From Thermoanaerobaculia bacterium (GTDB lineage Bacteria; Acidobacteriota; Thermoanaerobaculia; Multivoradales; J023), in the NCBI GenBank assembly GCA_030431255.1, contig JAUIJL010000021.1, positions 92,071 through 156,070 of the forward strand: 64,000 nucleotides of DNA, in the 5' to 3' direction. This document shows positions 1 through 8,397 of this stretch, one piece after another. The notes beneath the pieces are model-generated. The model was not told where the DNA came from. It did no database searches and was given only the letters and a program-made list of their open reading frames with translations. Every line of letters begins with the position of its first letter. Within the stretch, counting starts at the first letter, position 1. A program made the translations under genes and the position numbers.

Positions 1-298
1 CCGCGGGTTTTGCGCCGGGAGAGCCGCTCAATCGGGTCGCCAAGTCGAGACCGGTCAACCCCGGCATTTCGATGTCGGTCAAGAGGATGTCGGGCTCGAG
101 CTCGGCGACCAATTGCAGGGCCTGATCGCCGTCCGCGGCCCGCCCCACGACCTCGAGATCCTCTTCGAGATCCAACAGCGCCGCCAGGGCGCCGAGCACC
201 ATGGCTTGATCCTCAGCGACCACGATGCGGATCCGCGGGCGGGCATCGTCGGGCTCGGTCCTGGGATTCTGGGGGTCGGTGGATGGGGGAGCGCTCAT
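1..298 (-). CDS. Two-component response regulator, DesR/NarL-like (partial, receiver domain only)
   Basis: The minus strand reads a receiver domain that runs off the left edge of the window. After a short Pro/Asp-rich N-terminal tail come RIVVAEDQAMVLGAL (acidic pocket) and DILLTDIEMPGLTGLDLA, where the Asp of LLTDIEMPG is the expected phosphorylation site. The AEDQAMVLGAL pattern is typical of DesR/NarL-type regulators with a C-terminal LuxR helix-turn-helix, but that half lies outside the window. Its ATG overlaps the TGA of the upstream histidine kinase by 4 bases (ATGA, 295-298), so the pair is translationally coupled. It probably controls the ABC transporter operon it belongs to; that is inference from position. 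Confidence 0.85.
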   Translation of the reverse strand, partial: MSAPPSTDPQNPRTEPDDARPRIRIVVAEDQAMVLGALAALLDLEEDLEVVGRAADGDQALQLVAELEPDILLTDIEMPGLTGLDLATRLSGSPGAKPA

Positions 299-1518
299 CC
301 CTGTCGTCTCCCGTGGCCCGCTCCCTCCATGGCCCACGTCGGAAGCTCCACCGTTTGCTCGGAAGGTCCAACGGCTGGGATCGGCAGACTCGCCTCCAGC
401 TTCCAACCCCCTTGTCCGTCCAGGTGCAGCTCGCCGTCCATCCGGCTCAACCGCTCTTCCATGCCGGTCAAACCGTTACCGGGTCCGTGAGTGCGTCCTC
501 CTTTGCCGTCGTCGACGACTCGAAGCACCGCCCGCGAGCCCTGGGAGCCGGTCTCTTCCTTGAGGGTGATCTCGCAGCGACCAGCTCCTGAGTGACGGGC
601 CACGTTGGTGACCGCTTCCCGCAGCACAAGGGCCAAAGCCGCTTCTTGACGGGTTTCGAGGGCGATGGGGGCCATGCGGGCGTCGAGCTCGATGCCCCGG
701 GTTTGGCAAACGATGCGCGCCCGGGCCACCTCCCCCGCCAAGCCGGTCTCCCGATAACCCTCCACTGCCTCCCGGACCTGGCGCAGGGCGTCGCGGGAGA
801 TCTGCTCCACCTCGGCAATTTCGTCCCCGGCCCGGGCGTCGCCTCGGTCGGAGAGCTTGCGGGCGAGCTCGGCTTTCATGGTGATCAACGACAGGGTATG
901 GCCCAGAATGTCGTGTAGATCTCGGGCGATGCGTTCCCTTTCAGCGATCGTGGCGAGATGCTCGGCTTCCTCGCGGGTTCTCCGCAGGTGGGCGTTCTTG
1001 CGGGTCATTTCGGCAAAGTAGATGTTGGTGGCGCCCACAATCCAGCAGAAGGTCAGGGACATGAGGCTCCACGTGGCGGGTAGCTCGAGAATCCAACCGC
1101 AAGCCAAGACGATCACCGAAATGCCGATCAGCACCCGTCGACCGATCTTGGGTGGTCCCACCGCGCCGGTAAAACCGGCGGCGAAAATGAAAAAGACGAG
1201 GGCCGAGGCGTTGAAGGGCACCCAGACCAGGCCCAGGATCACCAGGCCGGTGATATTCCACAGCAGCTCCAAGCCACCGCGCCAATAGCCGTTAAAATAG
1301 AGCGCCAGAAAGACCACCAGGCTTACCGCCGCCCAGGCGAGGGTCTCACGGCTCGGTGGCCGGAAGTACCAGGGAAACGCCAAGAAACCGAGGTAGCAAA
1401 GCCAAAGGTAAGGCGTCCATCCGATCTCGGGACGAGCCGGCAGCAGCCGGCGGTGAAGGGCCAGGATCGATGCCATGAATCGGGATGGACGCTGTGAGGC
1501 CATGCTGTCTAGGCTCAT
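295..1518 (-). CDS. DesK/LiaS-like sensor histidine kinase (HisKA_3 family)
   Basis: A 407-residue membrane sensor kinase. About six hydrophobic segments occupy residues 35-170, with no sizeable extracytoplasmic loop, as in DesK-type sensors of membrane state. The dimerisation/phosphotransfer helix follows with ERERIARDLHDILGHTLSL; His202 is the likely phosphorylated residue of the HisKA_3 class. The HATPase domain has an N box (LREAVTNVARHSG), G1 (VVDDGKGG) and G2 (GNGLTGMEERL). The start overlaps the stop of the amidohydrolase gene (ATGA at 1515-1518) and the stop overlaps the start of the response regulator, so it is part of one coupled operon with an ABC exporter. The ligand is unknown; membrane stress or the exporter's own substrate are the usual possibilities for this arrangement. 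Confidence 0.88.
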   Translation of the reverse strand: MSLDSMASQRPSRFMASILALHRRLLPARPEIGWTPYLWLCYLGFLAFPWYFRPPSRETLAWAAVSLVVFLALYFNGYWRGGLELLWNITGLVILGLVWVPFNASALVFFIFAAGFTGAVGPPKIGRRVLIGISVIVLACGWILELPATWSLMSLTFCWIVGATNIYFAEMTRKNAHLRRTREEAEHLATIAERERIARDLHDILGHTLSLITMKAELARKLSDRGDARAGDEIAEVEQISRDALRQVREAVEGYRETGLAGEVARARIVCQTRGIELDARMAPIALETRQEAALALVLREAVTNVARHSGAGRCEITLKEETGSQGSRAVLRVVDDGKGGRTHGPGNGLTGMEERLSRMDGELHLDGQGGWKLEASLPIPAVGPSEQTVELPTWAMEGAGHGRRQG

Positions 1519-3368
1519 CGAATCTCTACGTCGTCGATCTCAAAGCGGAATCCGCCTAATTGGCCGGTGGCGGCGAAAGATACGGCTCGCAGCTTGGCGG
1601 GTTCCGCGCCCCGAAATCCTTTGAGCGGCAGCGTGATCCGGGTCCAATCGTCCGACGATTCAAAGGTGAGGCTCGGCGGAATACCTTGCATATCCCCGGA
1701 GAATAACATCACGGAGTAGCTGCGACCGTCTCCCCGGGCGCGGAAGCTCAGCTCCTTGCGGGCCGAGAAGTCCACCGCTACCGAGGGGTTGGGGCCGAGA
1801 AACGTCATCGCCCCGGCCCATGGAAACATGGCGCCCTGGAGCAGCTCACCGGTGATGCGGAGGGCTCCGTCGACGACTTGGAGATCGACCACGGATTTGC
1901 CGCCCATGCGATCGTCGGTGGTTTTCATCCAAGCCTGGCCGGAGCGGCTCGACAAGCCGTTGTCGAAATCGGCCAACAAGGTGTCGTCGGGTGCCGGCGC
2001 GGTTGCGATCTCGGGGGCGGCTTGCTGCTCGGCTGCCAACTTCACGGGGCGGCCGGACTTCCACACCTTTCGGATTCTCTGGGTCGCGGTGATGTCGGCG
2101 GTGGGATCCCCTGCCACGAGGACCAGATCCGCCAGCTGCCCCTCGGCAATGCGGCCGCGCTTCGGCACGCCGAAATGGTCGGCTGCCAACGACGTCGCCG
2201 CGCGCAGGGCCTGCTCCGGAGACAGGCCGTTCTCGGTCAGCAATTGGAGCTCCCGATGCAGGGAGAAACCGAAGGCGGTGCTCGGGTTGGGGGCGTCCGA
2301 GCCGGCGAGAATCGGAACCCCGGCTTCGGCGAGCCGACGGACGCTTTGGGTCGGAACGGCCCAATCGAGCTTTGTGGATGGCGGGAAACGTCGCTCCAAG
2401 CTCGCCCGTTGAGGGGCGCTCAAGCTCGACCCCAGGGGGCCTTCAGCCAAGGCCATGGACGGCTCGGGATCCACCATGCCCTCGACCACCACCAGGGTCG
2501 GCACGACGAAGATGCCGGAGCGCTTGAGGGTCTCCAGCTCGGCGTCGTCGATCTCACGATCACGCCAGACGTGAACGAGGCCATCCGCACCCAGCTCCGC
2601 CACCCGCAGGGCGTCGTCCAATAAGGAGGCGTGCACCACTGCTTTCAATCCCTGCCTGTGTGCGGCGTCGATCAACGCCGCGATGGTGGGCGGGTCGAGG
2701 GTGGGAAGGGATTGGCCCCAACCGGGCTCGACGACGATTTTGATCCAATCGGAGCCTTCCTCCTTGCGCGCTTTCACCCAGGCGTCGGCGGCTTCCGGGC
2801 TTGCAACCTGGGGCACGGGCATGCCGAATTGGGTGCCGTGTCCACCATCGACCGTGGCCAGATATCCAGCGGAGAAGAGATCCGCCAGACCGGCATCTCC
2901 GGTGCCGTCGCGGTGCTTCCGCGCCTTTTGAAGCTCGGTCGGGCTGGTGAATTGATCCAAGACCGTGGTGACGCCGAAGCGAACGGCGTCGGCCCGGGAG
3001 CTGCCCCAGGTGTGGACGTGGGCGTCCAATAGGCCGGGCATGAGGGTGTGCCCTGATCCGTCGACCCGTTCGAGATCGTCCGGCAGCTCGAGATCCGGGC
3101 CCATCGCCTGAATGTGGCCGTTTTCTACCCAAACGGTGGCTTTGGGATGGGTCCGCTCGCCGTCGAAGACCCGGGCGTTCACGACGGCAAAGCTTGTGGA
3201 GTCGGAGTTGGTCTCTGCGGATTCTTGGGATGCCTCCGCGGTGATCTCCGGCGTCGGCATGAGGAGGGTCATCGTCAGTAGAAGAGTGGGGATGCCGACG
3301 ATGGAAAGGCCGGCCCAGCGGAGGGCCTTGGGGCGGTGCTCATGCTCGGGAATTGCTGGCTCAGACAT
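1515..3368 (-). CDS. Membrane-anchored amidohydrolase with C-terminal CIA30-like domain
   Basis: 617 residues. A hydrophobic segment near residues 20-37 suggests a signal anchor or exported protein. Residues 60-440 are an imidazolonepropionase/prolidase-like metal-dependent amidohydrolase: MPGLLDAHVHTWG (His117 and His119 as metal ligands), KAVVHAS, and GSDAPNPSTAFG with the catalytic Asp. Residues about 445-617 form a second domain with TTDDRMGGKSVVDL and FRFEIDDVEI, the pattern of CIA30/CBM11-like beta-sandwiches. A good RBS (AGGAGAT) precedes the ATG. It sits between an ABC permease and a DesK-type kinase in the same operon, which is unusual for this family. Substrate unknown; hydrolysis of a cyclic amide or peptide-like compound linked to the exporter is inference only. 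Confidence 0.82.
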   Translation of the reverse strand: MSEPAIPEHEHRPKALRWAGLSIVGIPTLLLTMTLLMPTPEITAEASQESAETNSDSTSFAVVNARVFDGERTHPKATVWVENGHIQAMGPDLELPDDLERVDGSGHTLMPGLLDAHVHTWGSSRADAVRFGVTTVLDQFTSPTELQKARKHRDGTGDAGLADLFSAGYLATVDGGHGTQFGMPVPQVASPEAADAWVKARKEEGSDWIKIVVEPGWGQSLPTLDPPTIAALIDAAHRQGLKAVVHASLLDDALRVAELGADGLVHVWRDREIDDAELETLKRSGIFVVPTLVVVEGMVDPEPSMALAEGPLGSSLSAPQRASLERRFPPSTKLDWAVPTQSVRRLAEAGVPILAGSDAPNPSTAFGFSLHRELQLLTENGLSPEQALRAATSLAADHFGVPKRGRIAEGQLADLVLVAGDPTADITATQRIRKVWKSGRPVKLAAEQQAAPEIATAPAPDDTLLADFDNGLSSRSGQAWMKTTDDRMGGKSVVDLQVVDGALRITGELLQGAMFPWAGAMTFLGPNPSVAVDFSARKELSFRARGDGRSYSVMLFSGDMQGIPPSLTFESSDDWTRITLPLKGFRGAEPAKLRAVSFAATGQLGGFRFEIDDVEIR

Positions 3369-3377
3369 GGATATCTC

Positions 3378-4166
3378 CTATCGGCGTCGATAGCCGCGGG
3401 CAGCAATACCCAGGCAGATGAATGTGACGGCGGCCAAGACGGCCACGTGGATCGGCCAGGGATAGCCGGAATCGAGTTGGATCACCCCGAGGGCGAGCTG
3501 GCTCAGGTGAAAGGGCGGCAGAGCGAAGGCGAGCTTCTGCATGACCTCCGGCAACATGGTGATGGGAATCCACAAGCCGGAAAGAAAGGCCATGGGCAGG
3601 TAGAAGAGATTCACCACCGCCGGCGCGCCTTTGCCACTGACGTGGGTGCCGATGGCGAGGCCGAACGCCGAGAAGGGCAACGTGCCCAGAAGCAGGACCG
3701 CGGCGAGGCCGAGCCATTGATGGGCCTCGAATCGAACCCCGCCGAGGGTCGCCGCCAACAAGAACAGCTCGATCAGCACGATGCAGGAGAAGACCAAGGC
3801 GGCGATAATCTTGGACACCAAGAATGCACCGGCCGGCATGGGGGTCACTTGTTTGAGACGCAGCTCACCGGACTCCCTGGCGACCGCCGTGCCGACACCG
3901 AACCCGAAGAGGGCCGTGCCGATGACGCCGAAGGCGCCGTAGGTCGCGAGCAAATAGCTCGACATGCCGCTGCCTTTGCCGAACAACACGCCGAAGAAGA
4001 GATAGAACATCGCCGGAAATAGGAGCGTGGGCAGGGAGAAATCCAGCTGACGAAAGACCGAGACCAATTCGTAGCAGGACTCCGTCCAATAGGCGCTCAG
4101 ACGTCTCGACAAGCTCACCGAGGCAGTGCTCGGGCATGGCGGGCTCAAAGCTTGTGCTCGGCTCAT
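3378..4166 (-). CDS. ABC-2 type transporter permease
   Basis: 262-residue integral membrane protein with about six hydrophobic segments. The N-terminus enters the membrane at LDFSLPTLLFPAMFYLFFGVLFG, a layout typical of ABC-2 permeases of the DrrB/NatB/YadH type that work with one ATPase in drug, lipid or polysaccharide export. The ATG overlaps the TGA of the ATPase gene (ATGA, 4163-4166), so the two halves of the transporter are co-translated. The stop is 9 bases before the amidohydrolase start, with that gene's RBS in the gap. The substrate cannot be read from the sequence. Confidence 0.85.
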   Translation of the reverse strand: MSRAQALSPPCPSTASVSLSRRLSAYWTESCYELVSVFRQLDFSLPTLLFPAMFYLFFGVLFGKGSGMSSYLLATYGAFGVIGTALFGFGVGTAVARESGELRLKQVTPMPAGAFLVSKIIAALVFSCIVLIELFLLAATLGGVRFEAHQWLGLAAVLLLGTLPFSAFGLAIGTHVSGKGAPAVVNLFYLPMAFLSGLWIPITMLPEVMQKLAFALPPFHLSQLALGVIQLDSGYPWPIHVAVLAAVTFICLGIAARGYRRR

Positions 4167-5149
4167 GCTGCGTGCTCCCGTTGATTGTGGCTCGACTCGG
4201 AGGCCGAGCCGGGATCGTCGCCGGTCAGGGCGAGGAAGGCTTGCTCGAGACCCACGCCGCTGACCTCGAGGTCGCTGAGCTGTGGATCCATTTCCAACAG
4301 CCGGCGAACGACGGACTCGGCATGGGGCGTCAGGATCTCCAGGCTCGAGCCGCGGCGATCGGCCCTGGAGACCTCGTCCATGGGGCGCAGGATGTCCGGA
4401 TCGATGGACGTCTTGCAGCGCACCAACTTGCCGGAGACCTGGGCTTCGAGCTGCTCGGGCGTGCCTTCGGCGATCAGCCGCCCCCGATGGATGACCGCGA
4501 CCCGATCCGCCAGGGCGGCGGCTTCTTCGAGGTAGTGAGTGGTGAGCAACACGGTGCGGCCACCGGCGGTGAGCTCACGGATCGCGGCCCAGAGCCGACG
4601 GCGAGAATCCAGGTCGAGACCCGCGGAAGGCTCGTCGAGAAAGAGCAGCTCCGGGTCGCCGGCCATGGCGAGGGCGAACATCACCCGCTGCAATTGACCG
4701 CCGGACAGCTCGTTGGATCGACGATCCATGAGCTCGTGGAGCTCGGCGGCCTCCACCAACCGACGGGTGGGGGCGGGGCTCGGGTAGTAGGAGCGAAAGA
4801 GATCGATTTGCTCCTCGACCTTGAGCGTCGGGGCGATGCCCGAATCTTGCAGCATGGCGCCCATTCGGCATCGGACCTCGGGCTCCCGCGGATCGCGACC
4901 AAAGAGGGTGGCTTGCCCTTCGTCCGGCCGTAGCAGGCCCAAGAGCAAGGAAATGGCGGTGGTTTTGCCGGCGCCGTTCGGGCCCAAGAGCGCCAAAACC
5001 TCGCCTTGTTGGACGTTGAGGTCGAGGCCGGTCAGCGCTTCGATGTTGCCGTATCGTTGGGTCACTCCGCTGAGGCGTGCGACCGTTGCAGATTCCTGCG
5101 CGGTGGATTCCTGCGCGGTGGATTCCTGCGCGGTGGATACATGGTGCAT
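4163..5149 (-). CDS. ABC transporter ATP-binding protein
   Basis: 328-residue nucleotide-binding subunit of the exporter whose permease follows. Walker A is GPNGAGKT (residues 56-63), the signature is ELSGGQLQRV, Walker B is LLFLDEPSAGLD, and the H-loop is LLTTHYLEEA; this is the CcmA/DrrA-type class. A longer reading from 5242 is possible, but the ATG at 5149 has a good RBS (AAAGGA about 7 bases upstream) and matches the family start. The first 20 residues contain three tandem TAQES-type repeats encoded by a 15-bp DNA repeat, probably a disordered tail of variable length. First gene of a five-gene coupled operon with permease, amidohydrolase and the DesK/DesR pair. Confidence 0.9.
   Translation of the reverse strand: MHHVSTAQESTAQESTAQESATVARLSGVTQRYGNIEALTGLDLNVQQGEVLALLGPNGAGKTTAISLLLGLLRPDEGQATLFGRDPREPEVRCRMGAMLQDSGIAPTLKVEEQIDLFRSYYPSPAPTRRLVEAAELHELMDRRSNELSGGQLQRVMFALAMAGDPELLFLDEPSAGLDLDSRRRLWAAIRELTAGGRTVLLTTHYLEEAAALADRVAVIHRGRLIAEGTPEQLEAQVSGKLVRCKTSIDPDILRPMDEVSRADRRGSSLEILTPHAESVVRRLLEMDPQLSDLEVSGVGLEQAFLALTGDDPGSASESSHNQREHAA
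5091..5135. repeat. 15-bp tandem repeat, three perfect copies, in the ABC ATPase 5' end
   Basis: Three identical copies of gattcctgcgcggtg lie head to tail, in frame, and encode the repeated S-T-A-Q-E residues at the N-terminus of the ATPase. Perfect identity suggests recent slippage. Confidence 0.9.
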
Positions 5150-5491
5150 GGTGGTCCTTTCGTCGAGATCAATCCATGGTCTAAGCATGCCGAGCGCAGC
5201 GCGGGCTCGCCAGTGTCGGTCGTCATGGATTCGATCTGACATTTGTCATGCCCAGTGGGTTCACCTCGGACGAAACCCGGGCGAGGAGAATTGCCCTCCC
5301 AGGGAGCTCTTCCCGTCGGGAATATGGGAGGACGCAAGAGAGAAACCTTTGGTATCGAGGAAATTGGGGATCCAGAGCCGGCACAGGTCTTGATACAGTG
5401 TAGGAAAAGCTTAGATTTCATCGGAGGACCGGCCCGTAGACTTTTTTCGAGTCGGGCTTCCAACCTGTCCGACACCTCCAAGGAGAGCACT
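5150..5491. promoter_or_regulatory. Divergent intergenic region with candidate dodecin promoter
   Basis: This 342-bp gap separates the leftward ABC/two-component operon from rightward dodecin, so it must hold promoters for both. For dodecin, TTGATA (5390-5395) and TAGATT (5412-5417), 16 bp apart, form a plausible sigma70-like promoter about 70 bp before the start. I could not pick a convincing promoter for the leftward operon. No ORF, RNA gene or large repeat is visible here. Confidence 0.35.
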
Positions 5492-5695
5492 ATGTCTGTA
5501 GCTAAGGTCACTGAGATCACTTCCTCTTCCCCCGAGAGCTTTCAAGACGCGATCGAAAAAGGAATCGCCCGCGCGTCGAAAACCATCCGCAACATCACCG
5601 GTGCTTGGGTTCAGGAAGAAAAGATTGTGGTGGAAGGCGGACGGGTGACGGAATATCGGGTGAATATGAAAGTCACCTTCCTGCTGGAAGACTGA
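5492..5695 (+). CDS. Dodecin (flavin-binding small protein)
   Basis: 67 residues, the normal size for dodecins, which assemble into hollow dodecamers that store or buffer flavin (or CoA/FMN in bacteria). The sequence carries the hallmark pattern: SFQDAIEKGIARASKTIRNI (helix), then ITGAWVQEEKIVVEGGRVTE with the flavin-stacking Trp39, then the final strand YRVNMKVTFLLED. The ATG at 5492 was chosen over a long upstream extension because AAGGAG lies 6 bases before it and the protein then matches the family exactly. It is a single-gene unit: promoter upstream and a perfect hairpin directly after the stop. Confidence 0.95.
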   Translation: MSVAKVTEITSSSPESFQDAIEKGIARASKTIRNITGAWVQEEKIVVEGGRVTEYRVNMKVTFLLED

Positions 5696-5720
5696 TCCCC
5701 GGGGTATCCGTCCGCTTGGG

Positions 5721-5766
5721 CGGTCATGAGAAAAGGCGGCTTTCGAGCCGCCTTTTCTCATGACCG
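5721..5766 (+). terminator. Intrinsic terminator after dodecin, 20-bp perfect stem
   Basis: Left arm 5721-5740 and right arm 5747-5766 are perfectly complementary over 20 bp around a 6-base loop (tttcga). The right arm contains CCTTTTCTC and the left arm GAGAAAAGG, so the hairpin could also act in the opposite direction. It begins 25 bases after the dodecin stop. Confidence 0.85.
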
Positions 5767-5947
5767 TAGAATGGTGAACCGGGCGCCGTGGCCGGTCGTG
5801 GGTTCTTTTCGCAAACGAACGCAAACGTCCCAATTGCGGACAAGATCGTGCAGGTGGTGGTCCCAGAGCATGGAAGAAAGCGGGGCCTAGCCGGCATAGA
5901 CATTGCTGTTTCAATGGGCTCGAACGACGGATACCGAAAGAGAGCTT

Positions 5948-8374
5948 ATGAGCCATTGGATTCACGACTTCCGCCTCGCCTGCCGCAGTCTGAGAAAACG
6001 CCCCGGTTTGACCGTGATCGCCGTCTTGACCCTAGCCCTGGGGGTCGGCGCGAATACGGCGATTTTCAGTGTGGTGCACGGTGTCTTGTTGCGTCCATTG
6101 GGTTTTGCCGCGGAGTCGGAGCTCTTCGCCATGACGGCGATTTCCCAGACCGAAGGGGAGTCTCGGCCGGGCAGCTCGATCCGGGATTTCGACTTCTATC
6201 GCGCTCACCAACAATCCTTCGAGCAGATCAGCTTCTTCGGTTGGAATTCCATGACCTTGGAGGAACCGGGGCTGGTGCAGCAGCTCGAGGGCGTCTACAT
6301 CGACGCCGGCCTTTTCGACCTGCTCGGAATCACGCCGCTGGCCGGCCGCTCGCTCTCGGCTGAAGACGCGCCGGCGGGAGCTCGAGGACACGCGGCTCTG
6401 ATCAGCTCGGACCTTTGGCAGCGGGTTTGGGGCGGAGATCCGGGCATTGTGGGGCAGAGCGTTCGAATTGACGGCCGTGCGGTACAAATCGCCGGTGTGA
6501 TCGACTCAGCGGCCGCCTTGCCGAGCCGCAGCGCGGAGATTTGGGTGCCCGTGGGGGTCGGCGAGGCCTTGCCGATGCGCTTCGGGCCGGAAGAGCGGGA
6601 TTTTTTGGTGGTGGGCCGCCTGGCGAAAGGGCTGTCCGTAGCCCGTGCGGACGAAGAGATGAAGGCATTGGCGGCTACTCTGGGTGAGAACTACCCGGCG
6701 ACCAATGGAGATTGGAGCCTCGTGGTCGAGCCCTTGCGCCGACATTTGGTCGGCGAGTCCGAGCGACCGATTTTGATCGCTTTCGGCGCGGTGTTTTTGG
6801 TGCTCATGATCGCTTGCGCCAATATCGCCCATCTGCTGCTGGTGCGGGCGAGCGGACGGGAGAGGGAGATGGCGGTCCGGGCCGCGTTGGGAGCCCGGCG
6901 TGCGGATTTGGCCCGCCAGACATTGGTGGAAGGCCTGGTCTTGGGCGTGTTGGGAGGCTCGGTGGGAATGCTCGCAGCCCTTTGGATGCACGACCTCCTC
7001 ATGCTCATGGATCCTGGTGTGCTGCCCCGGGCGGAATTCGTCAGGGTCGACGGCACGGTCCTCGGATTCGGCCTGCTGGCCTCTTTGGTGACCGGTTTGG
7101 CCTGTGCGGCGGTACCGGCTTGGCGCAGCGCGTCGACCATGGCGGTCGCGTTGCGAGTGGGTAGCGCTCGTTCGGTGGAAGGCCGGGGAGGGCCGTGGCG
7201 GAGCATCTTATTGGCGGCTGAGGTGGGATTGGCCCTCGTGCTCCTGGCCGGTGCGGGATTGCTGATCCGGGCGCTCCATGAGCTCGATCAAGTCGACCCG
7301 GGCTTTCGGCCGGAGCAGGTCTATACCTCTCATTTCGTCTTGGACGACAGCGCCTACGATCCCCCGGCTCCGCGGGTTGTTTTCTTCGATCGGCTGAGGC
7401 GGGAGGTCGCGGCGATTCCCGGAGTGGAGTCCGCGGCGCTGACCACCACGCCCCCGGTGCCGGATACCGGCATCATCATCGATGTTCCCTATCGCTCCAC
7501 GGACGATCCACCCCTGGACGCTGAGTCGAGTCGGCGAGCTGCGTTTCGGGTGGTGAGCCCGGGATATTTCAGCACGGTGGGCATGCCACAGGTGGCTGGG
7601 CGAGACTTCACGGGTTTCGATGATGCGAAAACCCCCGAGGTGGTCATCGTCAATCAAACCTTGGCCCGGCGCCTGTGGGGAGACGAGCCTTCGGCGGTGG
7701 GGCGTCGGCTCGAAATCTTTTTCGGTCACGCCTACGAGCTCGAGGTGGTGGGGGTGGTTGGCGATACTCGATTCAACGGCTTGCACGCGGCTCCTCGGCC
7801 CGCGCTTTTCTTACCCCATAGGCAGATGCCGTTCCGGGGCATGGCGGTGGTGGCTAGAACCTCCATGGGCGGCGCCGTGTTCGCGGATCACTTGCGTCGG
7901 GTCTCCACCCAGCTCGATCCGCTGTTGCCTCCGGGGGAGGTGAGATCCCTCGAGGAGAGATTGCAGAGCTCCGTGGGTTTGGAGAGGTTCTTCGGTTTTC
8001 TGCTCGGTGCCTTCGCCCTGGTCGCTCTCTTGCTGGCCGCCGCCGGTATCTATGGTGTGTTTTCCTATTCGGTGAGCCGGAGAACGCGGGAAATCGGTGT
8101 GCGCATGGCCCTGGGCGCCAAGGCGAGCCAGGTGGCGAGCTCGGTGGTCAAACAGGGGTTGGTGGTGGCTTTGGGAGGTGTCGCGGCCGGCTGTGTCGGC
8201 GCGGCCCTGTTGAGCCGCGCGTTGACTCGGGCATTTGAAGGCGTCGGCGAATTGGATTTTGTGATGTTGGGGGGAGTGGGGCTCCTATTGGCGCTGGTGG
8301 CGGCCGTATCCTGTTGGGTTCCGGCCTTACGCGCCGGCCGCGTACAGCCGAGCTCAGCGCTGCGCAGCGAGTGA
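5948..8374 (+). CDS. ADOP-type ABC transporter permease (MacB/FtsX fold)
   Basis: 808 residues. The N-terminus (WIHDFRLACRSLRKRPGLTV, then TLALGVGANTAIFSVVHGVL) is the hallmark of the acidobacterial duplicated orphan permease family. Two MacB-like periplasmic domains alternate with two FtsX permease domains; the last contains the typical YSVSRRTREIGVRMALGAK. Such permeases usually lack their own ATPase, and none lies next to this gene. The ATG at 5948 is preferred to the upstream in-frame start because it begins the conserved MSHWIHDFR and has a purine-rich RBS. The family is thought to move substrates or transmit force across the envelope like MacB; the substrate is unknown. A glycosyltransferase gene follows 23 bases later and is probably co-transcribed. 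Confidence 0.88.
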   Translation: MSHWIHDFRLACRSLRKRPGLTVIAVLTLALGVGANTAIFSVVHGVLLRPLGFAAESELFAMTAISQTEGESRPGSSIRDFDFYRAHQQSFEQISFFGWNSMTLEEPGLVQQLEGVYIDAGLFDLLGITPLAGRSLSAEDAPAGARGHAALISSDLWQRVWGGDPGIVGQSVRIDGRAVQIAGVIDSAAALPSRSAEIWVPVGVGEALPMRFGPEERDFLVVGRLAKGLSVARADEEMKALAATLGENYPATNGDWSLVVEPLRRHLVGESERPILIAFGAVFLVLMIACANIAHLLLVRASGREREMAVRAALGARRADLARQTLVEGLVLGVLGGSVGMLAALWMHDLLMLMDPGVLPRAEFVRVDGTVLGFGLLASLVTGLACAAVPAWRSASTMAVALRVGSARSVEGRGGPWRSILLAAEVGLALVLLAGAGLLIRALHELDQVDPGFRPEQVYTSHFVLDDSAYDPPAPRVVFFDRLRREVAAIPGVESAALTTTPPVPDTGIIIDVPYRSTDDPPLDAESSRRAAFRVVSPGYFSTVGMPQVAGRDFTGFDDAKTPEVVIVNQTLARRLWGDEPSAVGRRLEIFFGHAYELEVVGVVGDTRFNGLHAAPRPALFLPHRQMPFRGMAVVARTSMGGAVFADHLRRVSTQLDPLLPPGEVRSLEERLQSSVGLERFFGFLLGAFALVALLLAAAGIYGVFSYSVSRRTREIGVRMALGAKASQVASSVVKQGLVVALGGVAAGCVGAALLSRALTRAFEGVGELDFVMLGGVGLLLALVAAVSCWVPALRAGRVQPSSALRSE

Positions 8375-8397
8375 GGGCCGATGCTAAGATTCGCGGC

